NCBI RefSeq assembly: GCF_000813725.1
Contig: NZ_JWLD01000029.1
Coordinates: 1-32,376, forward strand
Length of the DNA stretch: 32,376 nt
Origin: Leisingera sp. ANG-Vp
GTDB taxonomy: Bacteria > Pseudomonadota > Alphaproteobacteria > Rhodobacterales > Rhodobacteraceae
Direction of reading: 5' to 3'
Part shown: piece after piece, positions 24,599 through 32,371 of the stretch
Layout of the letters: the number at the start of each line of letters is the position of its first letter
Numbering within the stretch: the first letter of the stretch is position 1
Notes under the pieces: generated by a model
The model's input: the letters and a program-made list of their open reading frames with translations, nothing else
The model's database searches: none
Told to the model about the DNA's origin: nothing
Made by a program: the position numbers and the translations under genes

Positions 24599-25978
24599 AT
24601 GACCAAGATGACCCCGAACAGCTTTACCAACGAACCGAGCCCGGACACCCTGCACGAGTGGGACCGCACCCATCAGCTGCACCCGTGGATGGCCATGGAC
24701 GACTGGCGCGGCTACGACAACATGCTGATGGAAAGCGCGGACGGCATCCATCTGTGGGACGCCTCCGGCAAGCGCTATATCGACGGCCCGGGCGGCATGT
24801 GGTGCACCCAGATCGGCTATGGCCGCCGGGAAATGGCCGATGCCATTGCCGAACAGGTGATGAAGCTGCCCTACACGTCTCCTTTCACCAACACCACCGA
24901 ACCTTCGGCAGTGCTGGCAAGGAAGATCGCCGAAATGGCGCCGGGCGATCTGAACAACGTCTTCTTCACCACCGGCGGCTCCACCGCGGTGGATACGGCG
25001 CTGCGCACCATGCAGTACATGAACAACCGCCGCGGCAAGCCGGAAAAGAAGAAGATCCTTGCCCGCGAAAAAGGCTACCATGGCTCCACCTATCTGGCCC
25101 ATTCGGTAACCGGCAAGGAGCGCGACAAAAGCCATTTCGATTTCGAAACCCGGCTGGTGCATTTCCTGCCCGACGTGAACCCCTACCGCCGCCCCGCAGG
25201 CATGAGCGTCGAGGACTGGTGCGATGCCAAGGTAGCGGACCTTGAAACCGCCATTGCCGAGATCGGCGCGGACAACATCGGCGCCTTCATAGCCGAACCG
25301 ATCCTTTCCTCCGGCGGCGTCATCGTTCCGGCGCCCGGCTATCACAAACGGACCTGGGAGCTGTGCCGGGCCAATGACATCCTCTATATTTCCGACGAGG
25401 TGGTGACCGGTTTCGGCCGCCTAGGCCATTGGTTCGCCTCCGAAGAGGTCTTTGGCATCCAGCCCGACATGATCACCTGCGCCAAGGGGCTCACCTCCGG
25501 CTATCTGCCGCTGGGCGCCTGCATCATCTCGGACCGGGTGATGGAGCAGATGAGCCATCTGGGCTCCCCGTCCTCCTACACCAATGGATACACTTACTCC
25601 GGCCACCCAGTGTCCTGCGTTGCGGCACTGAAGAACATCGAGATCATCGAGCGTGAAGGCATTCTGGAGCATGTCCGCGCCGTCACCCCGCATTTCCAGT
25701 CCCGCCTGCGCGACCTGATGAAGTTCGACATCGTCGGCGACGCCCGCGGCGAGGGACTGCTGGGCTGCATCGAATGCCAGGCCGAGGATTTGGAGGCCGA
25801 GCGCAAGCTGGGCTCGATGATCGATGCGGCTTGCGAGGAGATGGGCCTGATCGTGCGCCCGCTGATCAACATGGCGGTGTTCTCGCCGCCGCTGGTCATC
25901 ACCCTCGAGCAGATTGACGAGATGTTCGACATCCTGGAGCGCGCCATCCAGCAGGTGGAGGCGCAGCTGGCTGCCTAA
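24599..25978 (+). CDS. Class III (omega-amino acid type) PLP aminotransferase
   Basis: This 459-residue cytoplasmic transaminase has the family motifs in order: YIDGPGGMWCTQIGYG (60-75), FFTTGGSTAVDTALR (122-136), YHGSTY (160-165), ISDEVVTGFGR with the PLP-pairing D266 (264-274), and the Schiff-base lysine K296 in DMITCAKGLTSGYLPLG. Length and motifs match the putrescine/taurine/beta-alanine:pyruvate transaminase group. It probably removes a terminal amino group from the substrate or an intermediate, using pyruvate or 2-oxoglutarate. It starts 18 bp after the GcvT-like gene with GGTGC as a weak ribosome binding site. A strong terminator lies 47 bp past its stop, closing the four-gene operon. 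Confidence 0.9.
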   Translation: MTKMTPNSFTNEPSPDTLHEWDRTHQLHPWMAMDDWRGYDNMLMESADGIHLWDASGKRYIDGPGGMWCTQIGYGRREMADAIAEQVMKLPYTSPFTNTTEPSAVLARKIAEMAPGDLNNVFFTTGGSTAVDTALRTMQYMNNRRGKPEKKKILAREKGYHGSTYLAHSVTGKERDKSHFDFETRLVHFLPDVNPYRRPAGMSVEDWCDAKVADLETAIAEIGADNIGAFIAEPILSSGGVIVPAPGYHKRTWELCRANDILYISDEVVTGFGRLGHWFASEEVFGIQPDMITCAKGLTSGYLPLGACIISDRVMEQMSHLGSPSSYTNGYTYSGHPVSCVAALKNIEIIEREGILEHVRAVTPHFQSRLRDLMKFDIVGDARGEGLLGCIECQAEDLEAERKLGSMIDAACEEMGLIVRPLINMAVFSPPLVITLEQIDEMFDILERAIQQVEAQLAA

Positions 25979-26024
25979 AGCTGGAGGGGGTGGCACCAGG
26001 ACTCCCGTCACCCTTCCCCGAACT

Positions 26025-26062
26025 GGCGGGCGCAACCGGTGGTCCCGGTGCCCGCCTTTTTT
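26025..26062 (+). terminator. Terminator of the four-gene oxidoreductase operon
   Basis: GGCGGGC (26025-26031) pairs with GCCCGCC (26050-26056), an inner ACCGG/CCGGT stem extends it, and TTTTTT follows at 26057-26062. It lies 46 bases after the aminotransferase stop. Confidence 0.9.
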
Positions 26063-26099
26063 GTGCATAGTTTCCGGGGTGCTCTCTTTCAATGACACG

Positions 26100-26143
26100 A
26101 AAAAGCCAGCCGTCCCGCGGTATGTCCTGCGGGAGGGCTGGCT
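26100..26143 (-). terminator. Terminator of the TMADH-like gene
   Basis: On the minus strand, AGCCAGCC (26136-26143) pairs with GGCTGGCT (26104-26111), with an inner TCCCGC/GCGGGA stem, and is followed by TTTTT. It starts 13 bases after the flavoprotein stop. It stands back to back with the plus-strand terminator, insulating the two converging genes. Confidence 0.88.
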
Positions 26144-26155
26144 GAGCTTGCGTAT

Positions 26156-28195
26156 CTAAACTGTGTGCTCGCGGCGGCCGTATTTCTTCGCCAGATCCAC
26201 GTCCTGCCCGAGGTCCATCGCGGCGCGGTAGCCGCTTTGCACAGCCGCGGCGATGATGTGGGGCGCTTCGGCATCGCCGATGCGGGACACCGATTTGATC
26301 CCGGCCACCTGCAGCCCGTCTCCCATTGCCTTCAGCCCATCATAGAGCCCCAGCACCGGCAGACGGCGGGTGAGAGGGATGATGGCGTCGCAGGCCAGCG
26401 AACTGCGGGCGCCCGAGAACATGCAGGCCAGCACCGCTTCGCCTTTTTGCGCGGCCACCAGCGTCCGGTTGGGCACCACGGCCACACCTGCCTCGATCAG
26501 CGCGGCGTTGGACTGGTAGACCTCGGTGGTCCATTGGCCCCAGTCGCAGGGCCGGCCCGCAGGCGTGACCAGAGTGACCCGGTGCCCCTCCTTGCGCAGC
26601 TGCAGCGCCAGGACCGAGCCGAGGTAGTAGTGGTCGTCGTCATAGATCACCACGTGATCCGCATTGAGCCTCTCGCTGTTCAGAACGGTTTCGGCGGAGA
26701 CGATCATGCCGGGGGCTTCCTCCTCCAGCCCGGTATCGGAGTGGCGCCCGATGGTGTCCGTGGCCCAGACCGCCCCGGTGGCGGCGATCACATGCGAAAC
26801 ACCGAGGTCCAGCACATCGGCTGCTTCCAGCGGGCTTTCCGGGTAAACCTCGACGTTGGACAGCTTTTCGATCTGCCCCACGCGCCAGTCACGCACACGG
26901 GCCCATTCGCTCATGCCTGGCAGGCGGGATTCACGGGAAACACGCCCGCCCAATGTCCTGCTTGCCTCGGCCAGCATCACCGGGTGGCCGCGTTCGCCCA
27001 GGACCCGGGCGGCCTCCAGTCCGGCAGGGCCAGCACCGACAACCAGCACTTTCTCGGGCCTTTCACTGCGCCCGGCCTTCTCGGGGTGCCAGCCCTGGCG
27101 CCATTCCTCTCCCATGGTGGGGTTCTGGGTGCAGCGCAGCGGCACCCCCAGCGAGTCATGCGCATAGCAGATGTTGCAGCCTATGCATTCGCGGATGTCC
27201 TCGCTGCGGCCTTCCTCGATCTTCTTTGGCAGGAACGGATCGGCAATCGAAGGCCGCGCTGCGCCGATCAGGTCCTGGCCGCCCTGGCGGATCACCTGCG
27301 CCATGGTGTCGGGCGAAGTATAGCGGCCGACCGCCACCACGGGTTTTGAAGTCAGCGCCTTCGCCTGGGCAATGCTGTCCGAGAAGGAAGCTTCCTTTAC
27401 AAACCGGCTTGCCCCCATTTCAACGCCATAGTCCGGCACCACCAAATCCCATAGATCCGGCAGGTCTGCCAGCATGGCAAAGGCGTCATAGCTTTCGGCA
27501 TCTCCCAGCCCGACGCTGAAACGGGTGGCGACGGCGCATTTGTGACCGACGGCCTCCTTGGTTTCCTCGATCAGTTCGCGCACCAGCCGAACCCGGTTCT
27601 CTAATGAGCCGCCGTATTCGTCGCTGCGGGTGTTGTTCACCGGGTCCAGGAACTCGGACAGAAGATAGCCGTGGGTGGCGTAGACATACACAATGTCAAA
27701 CCCCGCCTCGACGGCTCGCAAGGCGGCATCGCGGTGCCATTTGCGGATGTTGCGGATATCCTCGCGGTCGATCTTGCGCGCCTGGCCGGGGTGCAGAACG
27801 GTGGCATCCGTCTGCGGCCGGTTGCGCATCCCCAAAGGGGCCAGCCGGGTGCCGAAATTGGTTACCATGCCACCGCCGATCCACAGCTCCACCCCGGCCA
27901 GCGCACCGTGTTCATGCACCGCGTCCGTCATCAGCCGGTTGGCGCGGATGTCATCCGCGTCCCACAGTGCTGCATAGGGGTAATAGTCATTGTCCGAGGT
28001 CGGATGGATCGAGCAGAACTCGGTGTTCACAACCCCCCAGCCGCCTTCCGCCTTCATCCCCCGCATTGCCGCCACCGTGCGCGGCCGCCGCCAGCCCATG
28101 CCGGCGCAATGCGGCACCTGGTAAAACCGGTTCTTCGTCTCCACGGGGCCGATTTTCAGCGGCTGAAACAGGATGTCATGGCGGGGATCGCGCAT
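26156..28195 (-). CDS. Trimethylamine-dehydrogenase-like FMN/4Fe-4S/FAD flavoprotein with altered substrate site
   Basis: This 679-residue cytoplasmic flavoprotein matches trimethylamine dehydrogenase throughout: RDPRHDILFQPLKIGP at the start, FYQVPHC with C30 at the position of the cysteine that links FMN, YVYATHGYL (Y172, H175), EYGGSLENR, cluster cysteines C337-x2-C340-x2-C343-x11-C355, and an FAD/ADP-binding VLVVGAGPAGLEAARVLG domain (about 383-400). From memory of the family, the aromatic bowl that holds trimethylammonium (Tyr60, Trp264, Trp355) is replaced: F60, no tryptophan in the DYGVEMGASRF segment, and D347. The enzyme therefore probably demethylates or oxidises a different amine. 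The ATG at 28195 (AAGGG upstream) is chosen because the longer frame starts inside the palindromic operator. It is divergent from the binding-protein gene. Confidence 0.9.
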   Translation of the reverse strand: MRDPRHDILFQPLKIGPVETKNRFYQVPHCAGMGWRRPRTVAAMRGMKAEGGWGVVNTEFCSIHPTSDNDYYPYAALWDADDIRANRLMTDAVHEHGALAGVELWIGGGMVTNFGTRLAPLGMRNRPQTDATVLHPGQARKIDREDIRNIRKWHRDAALRAVEAGFDIVYVYATHGYLLSEFLDPVNNTRSDEYGGSLENRVRLVRELIEETKEAVGHKCAVATRFSVGLGDAESYDAFAMLADLPDLWDLVVPDYGVEMGASRFVKEASFSDSIAQAKALTSKPVVAVGRYTSPDTMAQVIRQGGQDLIGAARPSIADPFLPKKIEEGRSEDIRECIGCNICYAHDSLGVPLRCTQNPTMGEEWRQGWHPEKAGRSERPEKVLVVGAGPAGLEAARVLGERGHPVMLAEASRTLGGRVSRESRLPGMSEWARVRDWRVGQIEKLSNVEVYPESPLEAADVLDLGVSHVIAATGAVWATDTIGRHSDTGLEEEAPGMIVSAETVLNSERLNADHVVIYDDDHYYLGSVLALQLRKEGHRVTLVTPAGRPCDWGQWTTEVYQSNAALIEAGVAVVPNRTLVAAQKGEAVLACMFSGARSSLACDAIIPLTRRLPVLGLYDGLKAMGDGLQVAGIKSVSRIGDAEAPHIIAAAVQSGYRAAMDLGQDVDLAKKYGRREHTV

Positions 28196-28236
28196 TGATG
28201 TGAACCCTTTGCTAGGCAGATTGGATCTAAAGTTTG

Positions 28237-28265
28237 ATTGAGCGCTCAAATAATTCTTGTGTCAA
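28237..28265 (-). promoter_or_regulatory. TetR operator candidate, copy 2, inside a minus-strand promoter
   Basis: TTGAGCGCTCAA (28238-28249) is a perfect 12-bp palindrome identical to the core at 20104-20115. On the minus strand it lies between TTGACA (28260-28265) and CTCAAT (28237-28242), spaced 17 bp, so a bound protein would block that promoter. Plus-strand hexamers TTGTGT (28257-28262) and TAACCT (28280-28285) could serve the binding-protein gene. Confidence 0.75.
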
Positions 28266-28361
28266 GCCGGATTCCCTCCTAACCTTTTTCTATCACGGCC
28301 GGACCTGCGCCGGAGGAGGCAACAGGCAGGAAAACAGGGCCGCGGCAACAGGGAGACTTTC

Positions 28362-29423
28362 ATGAAAATTTTGAAAACAGCCACGGCGCTTGGCACGGTT
28401 CTGTCTTTGCAGGCAGGGGCAGCCATGGCCGCCGATGCAGAGCTGACCGTGTTCGACTGGGCGGGCTACGAGGACCCTGAGTTTTTCTCTGCCTATATCG
28501 AACAACATGGCGACGGCCCCACCTTCGCCTTTTTCGGAGATGAGGAGGAAGCTTTCCAAAAACTGCGCTCGGGGTTCCAGGCTGATGTCGTGCATCCCTG
28601 CTCGCAGTCGGTGCCAAAGTGGATCGAGGCCGGGCTGCTGGCGCCGCTTGATACCTCCAGAATTGAGCGCTGGGACGAGCTGGAACCCAGCTTCCGCGAT
28701 ATCGCGGCCTACACCAAGGACGGGCAGAGCTACTTCATCCCGGCCGATTGGGGCAACACCGCGGTTACCTACCACACCGAACACCTGAGCGACGCAGATG
28801 TCGCCACTCTGCAGGCCTTTGCGGATCCCAAGCACCAGGGCCGGATCTCGATTGGCGACAATGTTGACGACGCCTATGCGCTGGGTTTCCTGGCCACAGG
28901 CGTCACCGACTGGACCAGCGCAACCGACGCGCAGTTCCAGGCGGCCTCAGCATTCCTGCGGCAGGTGCACCAGAACGTGCGGACCTATTGGTCGGACGGG
29001 GCTTCGCTGGCGCAGCTGATGCAAAGCGGCGAGGTGTATCTCGCCTGGGCGTGGAACGAGACCTATTCGACGATGACCTATGAAGGCCATCCGATTGCGG
29101 TGAACCGTGACACTGCGGAAGGTGCCTCAAGCTGGGTGTGCGGATACTCGAAGCTCGCCAACGCGCCAGGTTCTGAAGACAAATTCTACGACTTCATCAA
29201 CGCCTGGCTGGAGCCGAAAACAGCCAATTACCTGGTCACCCAATGGGGCTATGGCCATGGCAATGCCAAGGCCATGGCCGAGATGAGCCCCGGCGATCTG
29301 GCGGCTGTTGGGCTTGAGAGCAACGAGAAGCTTCGGGAAAAGACGCTTTGGCAGGGGCCTGTTCCTGCGGCGCTGCGGGAAAAGATGATTGCCGAGTTCG
29401 AGCTGATCAAGGCTGGCTTCTGA
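28362..29423 (+). CDS. Periplasmic solute-binding protein, PotD/PotF-like
   Basis: This 353-residue exported binding protein of an ABC importer has a signal peptide of about 23 residues (ending GAAMAAD). The mature protein starts LTVFDWAGYEDPEF, like the first strand of spermidine/putrescine-binding proteins, and shares SYFIPADWGNTAVTY and a W-containing ligand region (LAWAWNETY, ASSWVCGY). Compared from memory with PotF, the acidic ligand contacts D39, D247 and D278 seem to be G, N and C here, so a plain polyamine is doubtful. GGGAG lies about seven bases before the ATG at 28362; an earlier in-frame start at 28257 has no signal-like N terminus. The gene is divergent from the TMADH-like gene and convergent with its likely permease/ATPase operon. 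Confidence 0.9.
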   Translation: MKILKTATALGTVLSLQAGAAMAADAELTVFDWAGYEDPEFFSAYIEQHGDGPTFAFFGDEEEAFQKLRSGFQADVVHPCSQSVPKWIEAGLLAPLDTSRIERWDELEPSFRDIAAYTKDGQSYFIPADWGNTAVTYHTEHLSDADVATLQAFADPKHQGRISIGDNVDDAYALGFLATGVTDWTSATDAQFQAASAFLRQVHQNVRTYWSDGASLAQLMQSGEVYLAWAWNETYSTMTYEGHPIAVNRDTAEGASSWVCGYSKLANAPGSEDKFYDFINAWLEPKTANYLVTQWGYGHGNAKAMAEMSPGDLAAVGLESNEKLREKTLWQGPVPAALREKMIAEFELIKAGF

Positions 29424-29445
29424 GCTCTGGGCAAGTCCTTATGAA

Positions 29446-29477
29446 AAGAACGCCCCGCCAATCGGCGGGGCGTTCTT
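29446..29477. terminator. Strong bidirectional terminator
   Basis: A perfect 14-bp stem (AAGAACGCCCCGCC / GGCGGGGCGTTCTT) with loop AATC ends in T-rich sequence on the plus strand (TTCTTT) and has A-rich flank (AAAA) for the minus strand. It separates the converging binding-protein and ATPase genes. Confidence 0.9.
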
Positions 29478-29525
29478 CTTTGCTGATCAGGGCCGGAAAA
29501 ACAGCTGGGGCAATGCCCCGGCCGC

Positions 29526-30629
29526 TTATTGGAACAGAACGATTGAATCCGCGCCCCAGCCAACCGGCACTTTGCTGCCTGCAGGTGCGATGGAACGGCC
29601 GGCCGTGTTGCGCATCGAAATGGTCACATCCTCGCCGTGGCCGGGCAGGCGCACACTGTAATAGGTCATGTCGCCGTAATAGGCGGTGCTGGTCACAGTG
29701 CCTGTTGTGACCTGTTCGGTCTGTTCGCTGCCTTCGAACAGAATGGTCAGCATTTCAGGCCGGATGCCGACAGTATCAATGTTCTGCAGGTCCAGCCCCT
29801 CGGGAACCAGAGATGAGGGCATTTCGATATTGCCCAAAGCAGGAATATCAAGCGCCAGATGGCCGTTCATACCGCCCATGGCTTTGGCGTCGAGAAAATT
29901 CATCACACCAATGAAGGACGCAATGCGCTTGTCTGCCGGGCGGCGGTACAGCTCTTCGGGGGTGGCCAGCTGGGCAATCCGGCCGTCGAACATCACCGCA
30001 ATCCGGTCGGACATGGTCAGGGCCTCCTCCTGGTCGTGGGTCACCAGGATGAAGGTGATGCCAAGCTTCTGCTGCAGCTGGCGCAGCTCCACCTGCATCT
30101 GGTCGCGCAGCTTCTTGTCGAGCGCCGACAACGGCTCGTCCAGCAGCACCACCTTGGGCTTCATCACCAGCGCCCGGGCCAGCGCCACCCGCTGCCGCTG
30201 GCCGCCGGACAGCTCATGCGCGGCGCGGGACCCCAGCCCGCCCAGGTCCACCATCTGCAGCGCCTGCTCCACCTCGCGGGCAATCTCGGCCTTGGGCAGC
30301 TTGCGGGTCTTCAGGCCGTAACCGACGTTTTCGGCGACGCTCAGATGCGGGAAGATCGCATAGGACTGAAACACCATATTGGTGGGGCGGCGGTTGGCAG
30401 GCACGCCTGCCATGTCCTGGCCTCCAATCATGATGGTGCCATCGGTCGGCGTCTCGAACCCGGCGATCATCCGCAGCAGGGTGGTCTTGCCGCAGCCTGA
30501 TGGCCCCAGCAGCGAAAAGAACTCGCCTTCGTTTATGGTTGCGTCGATACCTTTCAGAGCCTGGAAGGTGCCGAAATTCTTGGTGACGCCCGCAAGGTCG
30601 ATAATGGGCTGAGGGGATGGGCTGGCCAT
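29526..30629 (-). CDS. ABC importer ATPase, PotA/PotG-like
   Basis: This 367-residue cytoplasmic ATPase powers the adjacent permeases. Motifs: Walker A GPSGCGKT (42-49), Q-loop Q88 in VFQSYAIFPH, signature LSGGQRQR (140-147), Walker B VVLLDEP (160-166), H-loop H198 in LVTHDQEEA, and a C-terminal TOBE-like regulatory domain (about 285-365) usual in spermidine/putrescine-type ATPases. The ATG at 30629 begins one base after the upstream permease stop and has GGAGG eleven bases before it; a TTG at 30638 would sit too close to that site. It is last in the operon permease-permease-ATPase on the minus strand. Confidence 0.93.
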   Translation of the reverse strand: MASPSPQPIIDLAGVTKNFGTFQALKGIDATINEGEFFSLLGPSGCGKTTLLRMIAGFETPTDGTIMIGGQDMAGVPANRRPTNMVFQSYAIFPHLSVAENVGYGLKTRKLPKAEIAREVEQALQMVDLGGLGSRAAHELSGGQRQRVALARALVMKPKVVLLDEPLSALDKKLRDQMQVELRQLQQKLGITFILVTHDQEEALTMSDRIAVMFDGRIAQLATPEELYRRPADKRIASFIGVMNFLDAKAMGGMNGHLALDIPALGNIEMPSSLVPEGLDLQNIDTVGIRPEMLTILFEGSEQTEQVTTGTVTSTAYYGDMTYYSVRLPGHGEDVTISMRNTAGRSIAPAGSKVPVGWGADSIVLFQ

Positions 30630-30630
30630 G

Positions 30631-31464
30631 TCAGGCAAATCCTCCGGTGGCTGAAGCTTCGATACCCTGTTTCCGGGCGGCGCGGCGGCGGAACCATTCG
30701 GCCAGGATCAGGAGCAGGACGGACAGGGCCAGCAGGATGGTCCCCAGCGCCATCACCGACGGCAGCTTGGTGGGGAAGCGCAGCTGGCTCCAGATGTAGA
30801 CGGGCAGGGTGACTTCGGTGCCGGTCAGGAAGAAGGCGATAATGAACTCATCCAGCGAGATGGTGAAGGTGATCAGCAGGCTGGACACCACGCCGGGCAT
30901 CACCAAGGGCAGTACAATGCGGCGGAAGGTGCCCCAGCGGCTTTCGCCCAGGTCATAAGAGGCTTCCTCCAGGCTGAGGTCCAGTCCCTGAAAGGCTGAG
31001 TTCAGAATGGCGATGGCAAAGGGTGTGCAGATCAGCACATGGCCCAGCACCACGGTCACCAGCGACAGCGGCATGCCCAGCTGCATCAGCAGGACCAGCA
31101 GTGCAACAGCCACAATGATTTCCGGCAGCACCAGCGGCAGCATGATAAAACTCATCATGCTGCGTTTGAGCGGAAACCTGTAACGGGCTGCGGCCCGCGC
31201 CGCACAGGCGCCGAGCATGGTGCTCAGCACGGCTGAAGACAGGCCAACGATCAGCGAGTTGCGCACGGCCCCGTGCAGCGCCTCGGTTTCCCAAAGCACG
31301 CCGAACCATTTGCTAGTGAAGCCGGACAGCGGAAAGGAGATCACCGTGGCGTCATTGAAGGCGAACATCGGCAGCAGGATGACCGGCGCGTAGAGAAACA
31401 CCATGTAGGCAACGGCGTAAACTGCCAGCCACTTGGCTGAGAAAAGCTGAAGCCAGGATTTCAT
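30631..31464 (-). CDS. ABC importer permease, PotC/PotI-like
   Basis: This 277-residue inner-membrane subunit has about six hydrophobic helices, starting near residues 13-35. The cytoplasmic EAA loop that docks on the ATPase reads EASYDLGESRWGTFRRIVLPLVMPG (about 165-190), followed by the typical SLDEFIIAFFLTGTEVTLPVYIW segment of PotC/PotI proteins. The C terminus is Arg-rich. Its ATG overlaps the preceding permease stop by four bases, so the two are coupled. It forms the channel together with the other permease. Confidence 0.93.
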   Translation of the reverse strand: MKSWLQLFSAKWLAVYAVAYMVFLYAPVILLPMFAFNDATVISFPLSGFTSKWFGVLWETEALHGAVRNSLIVGLSSAVLSTMLGACAARAAARYRFPLKRSMMSFIMLPLVLPEIIVAVALLVLLMQLGMPLSLVTVVLGHVLICTPFAIAILNSAFQGLDLSLEEASYDLGESRWGTFRRIVLPLVMPGVVSSLLITFTISLDEFIIAFFLTGTEVTLPVYIWSQLRFPTKLPSVMALGTILLALSVLLLILAEWFRRRAARKQGIEASATGGFA

Positions 31465-32318
31465 TGCACTTTGCCTCCGAACCGTTTGCCAAGCAGGAAA
31501 ATGACGGCACTGATTGCTGCGACTATGGCCATCGAGGAGATTGCCAGTGCTGCACCAAGCGGGGCGTTGTTCGCCTTGCCGAATTGGATCTGGATCATGT
31601 TGGCGATCATCAGCCCGTCGGTGCCGCCGACCAGCTTCGGCGTGATGAAATCACCGATTGTGGGGATCAGCACGATCAGAGTGGATGCAACAACACCGGG
31701 CATCGCCAGCGGCAGGGTGATCCGGAAGAACCGCCGCACCGGCCCGTCGCCGAGGTCTTCGGCGGCCTCCAGCAGCGAGCGGTCGATCTTCTCCAGCGCC
31801 ACAAAGATCGGCAGGATCGCAAAGGGCGCCCAGGCATGCGCCAGGGTCAGAACCACGGCGTTGGCGTTGTACAGAAGGAAGGTCAGCGGCTCATCGATGA
31901 CGCCCAGCCCCAGAAGCGCCGTGTTCAGCACGCCGTTATAGCCCAGGATCACTTTCCACAGGAACACCCGCAGCAGATAGCTGGTCCAGAACGGCACCGT
32001 GATCAGGAACAGCCACAGCGCCTTGCGGCTCTTGACGTGGAACGACAGGTAATAGGCAATCGGAAAAGCCAGCAGCACGGTGACCGCCGTGACGATCAGC
32101 GAAATCGCCAGCGAGCGCAGCACCAGCGTCCTGTAGATCGGTTTGCTCCAGGCTTCGCGGTAATTGTCCAGCGTCAGCGTGGTGTCGAGATCCAGATAAT
32201 TCTGGGTCCAGAAACTGAAGGTCACCACCATGGCCAGCGGCGCAGCCAGCAGCAGCAGCGAATAGAGCAGCGTCGGGCTGATCAATGCGAGGCCCTGGCG
32301 CCTCTCTCCTGTTAACAT
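31461..32318 (-). CDS. ABC importer permease, PotB/PotH-like
   Basis: This 285-residue inner-membrane subunit has about six helices. Visible family marks: SLLLLAAPLAMVVTFSFW near the N terminus, PFWTSYLLRVFLWKVILGYNGVLN in the periplasmic/membrane middle, the EAA loop EAAEDLGDGPVRRFFRITLPLAMPG and the following PTIGDFITPKLVGG, typical of PotB/PotH. I chose the ATG at 32318 because GGAGGAG lies nine bases upstream; a GTG at 32345 would put that site inside the gene. It is the first gene of the transport operon visible here; the promoter is at or beyond the right edge. Confidence 0.92.
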   Translation of the reverse strand: MLTGERRQGLALISPTLLYSLLLLAAPLAMVVTFSFWTQNYLDLDTTLTLDNYREAWSKPIYRTLVLRSLAISLIVTAVTVLLAFPIAYYLSFHVKSRKALWLFLITVPFWTSYLLRVFLWKVILGYNGVLNTALLGLGVIDEPLTFLLYNANAVVLTLAHAWAPFAILPIFVALEKIDRSLLEAAEDLGDGPVRRFFRITLPLAMPGVVASTLIVLIPTIGDFITPKLVGGTDGLMIANMIQIQFGKANNAPLGAALAISSMAIVAAISAVIFLLGKRFGGKVQ

Positions 32319-32345
32319 TCCTGGCTCCTCCTGGCCGGTATTCAC

Positions 32346-32371
32346 GGCGCCGCCCTGGCGGGGGCGGCGCC
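32346..32371. other. GC-rich hairpin at the right edge, upstream of the transport operon
   Basis: GGCGCCGCC (32346-32354) and GGCGGCGCC (32363-32371) form a perfect 9-bp stem. No T tract follows on either strand within the window. It could be the end of a preceding gene's terminator or a leader structure; the edge prevents a decision. Confidence 0.35.

Noticed and set aside
28663-28671. Near-copy of the TetR palindrome (TTGAGCGCT) inside the binding-protein gene
   Set aside because: Only one arm is intact and it is well inside coding sequence, so it is probably chance.
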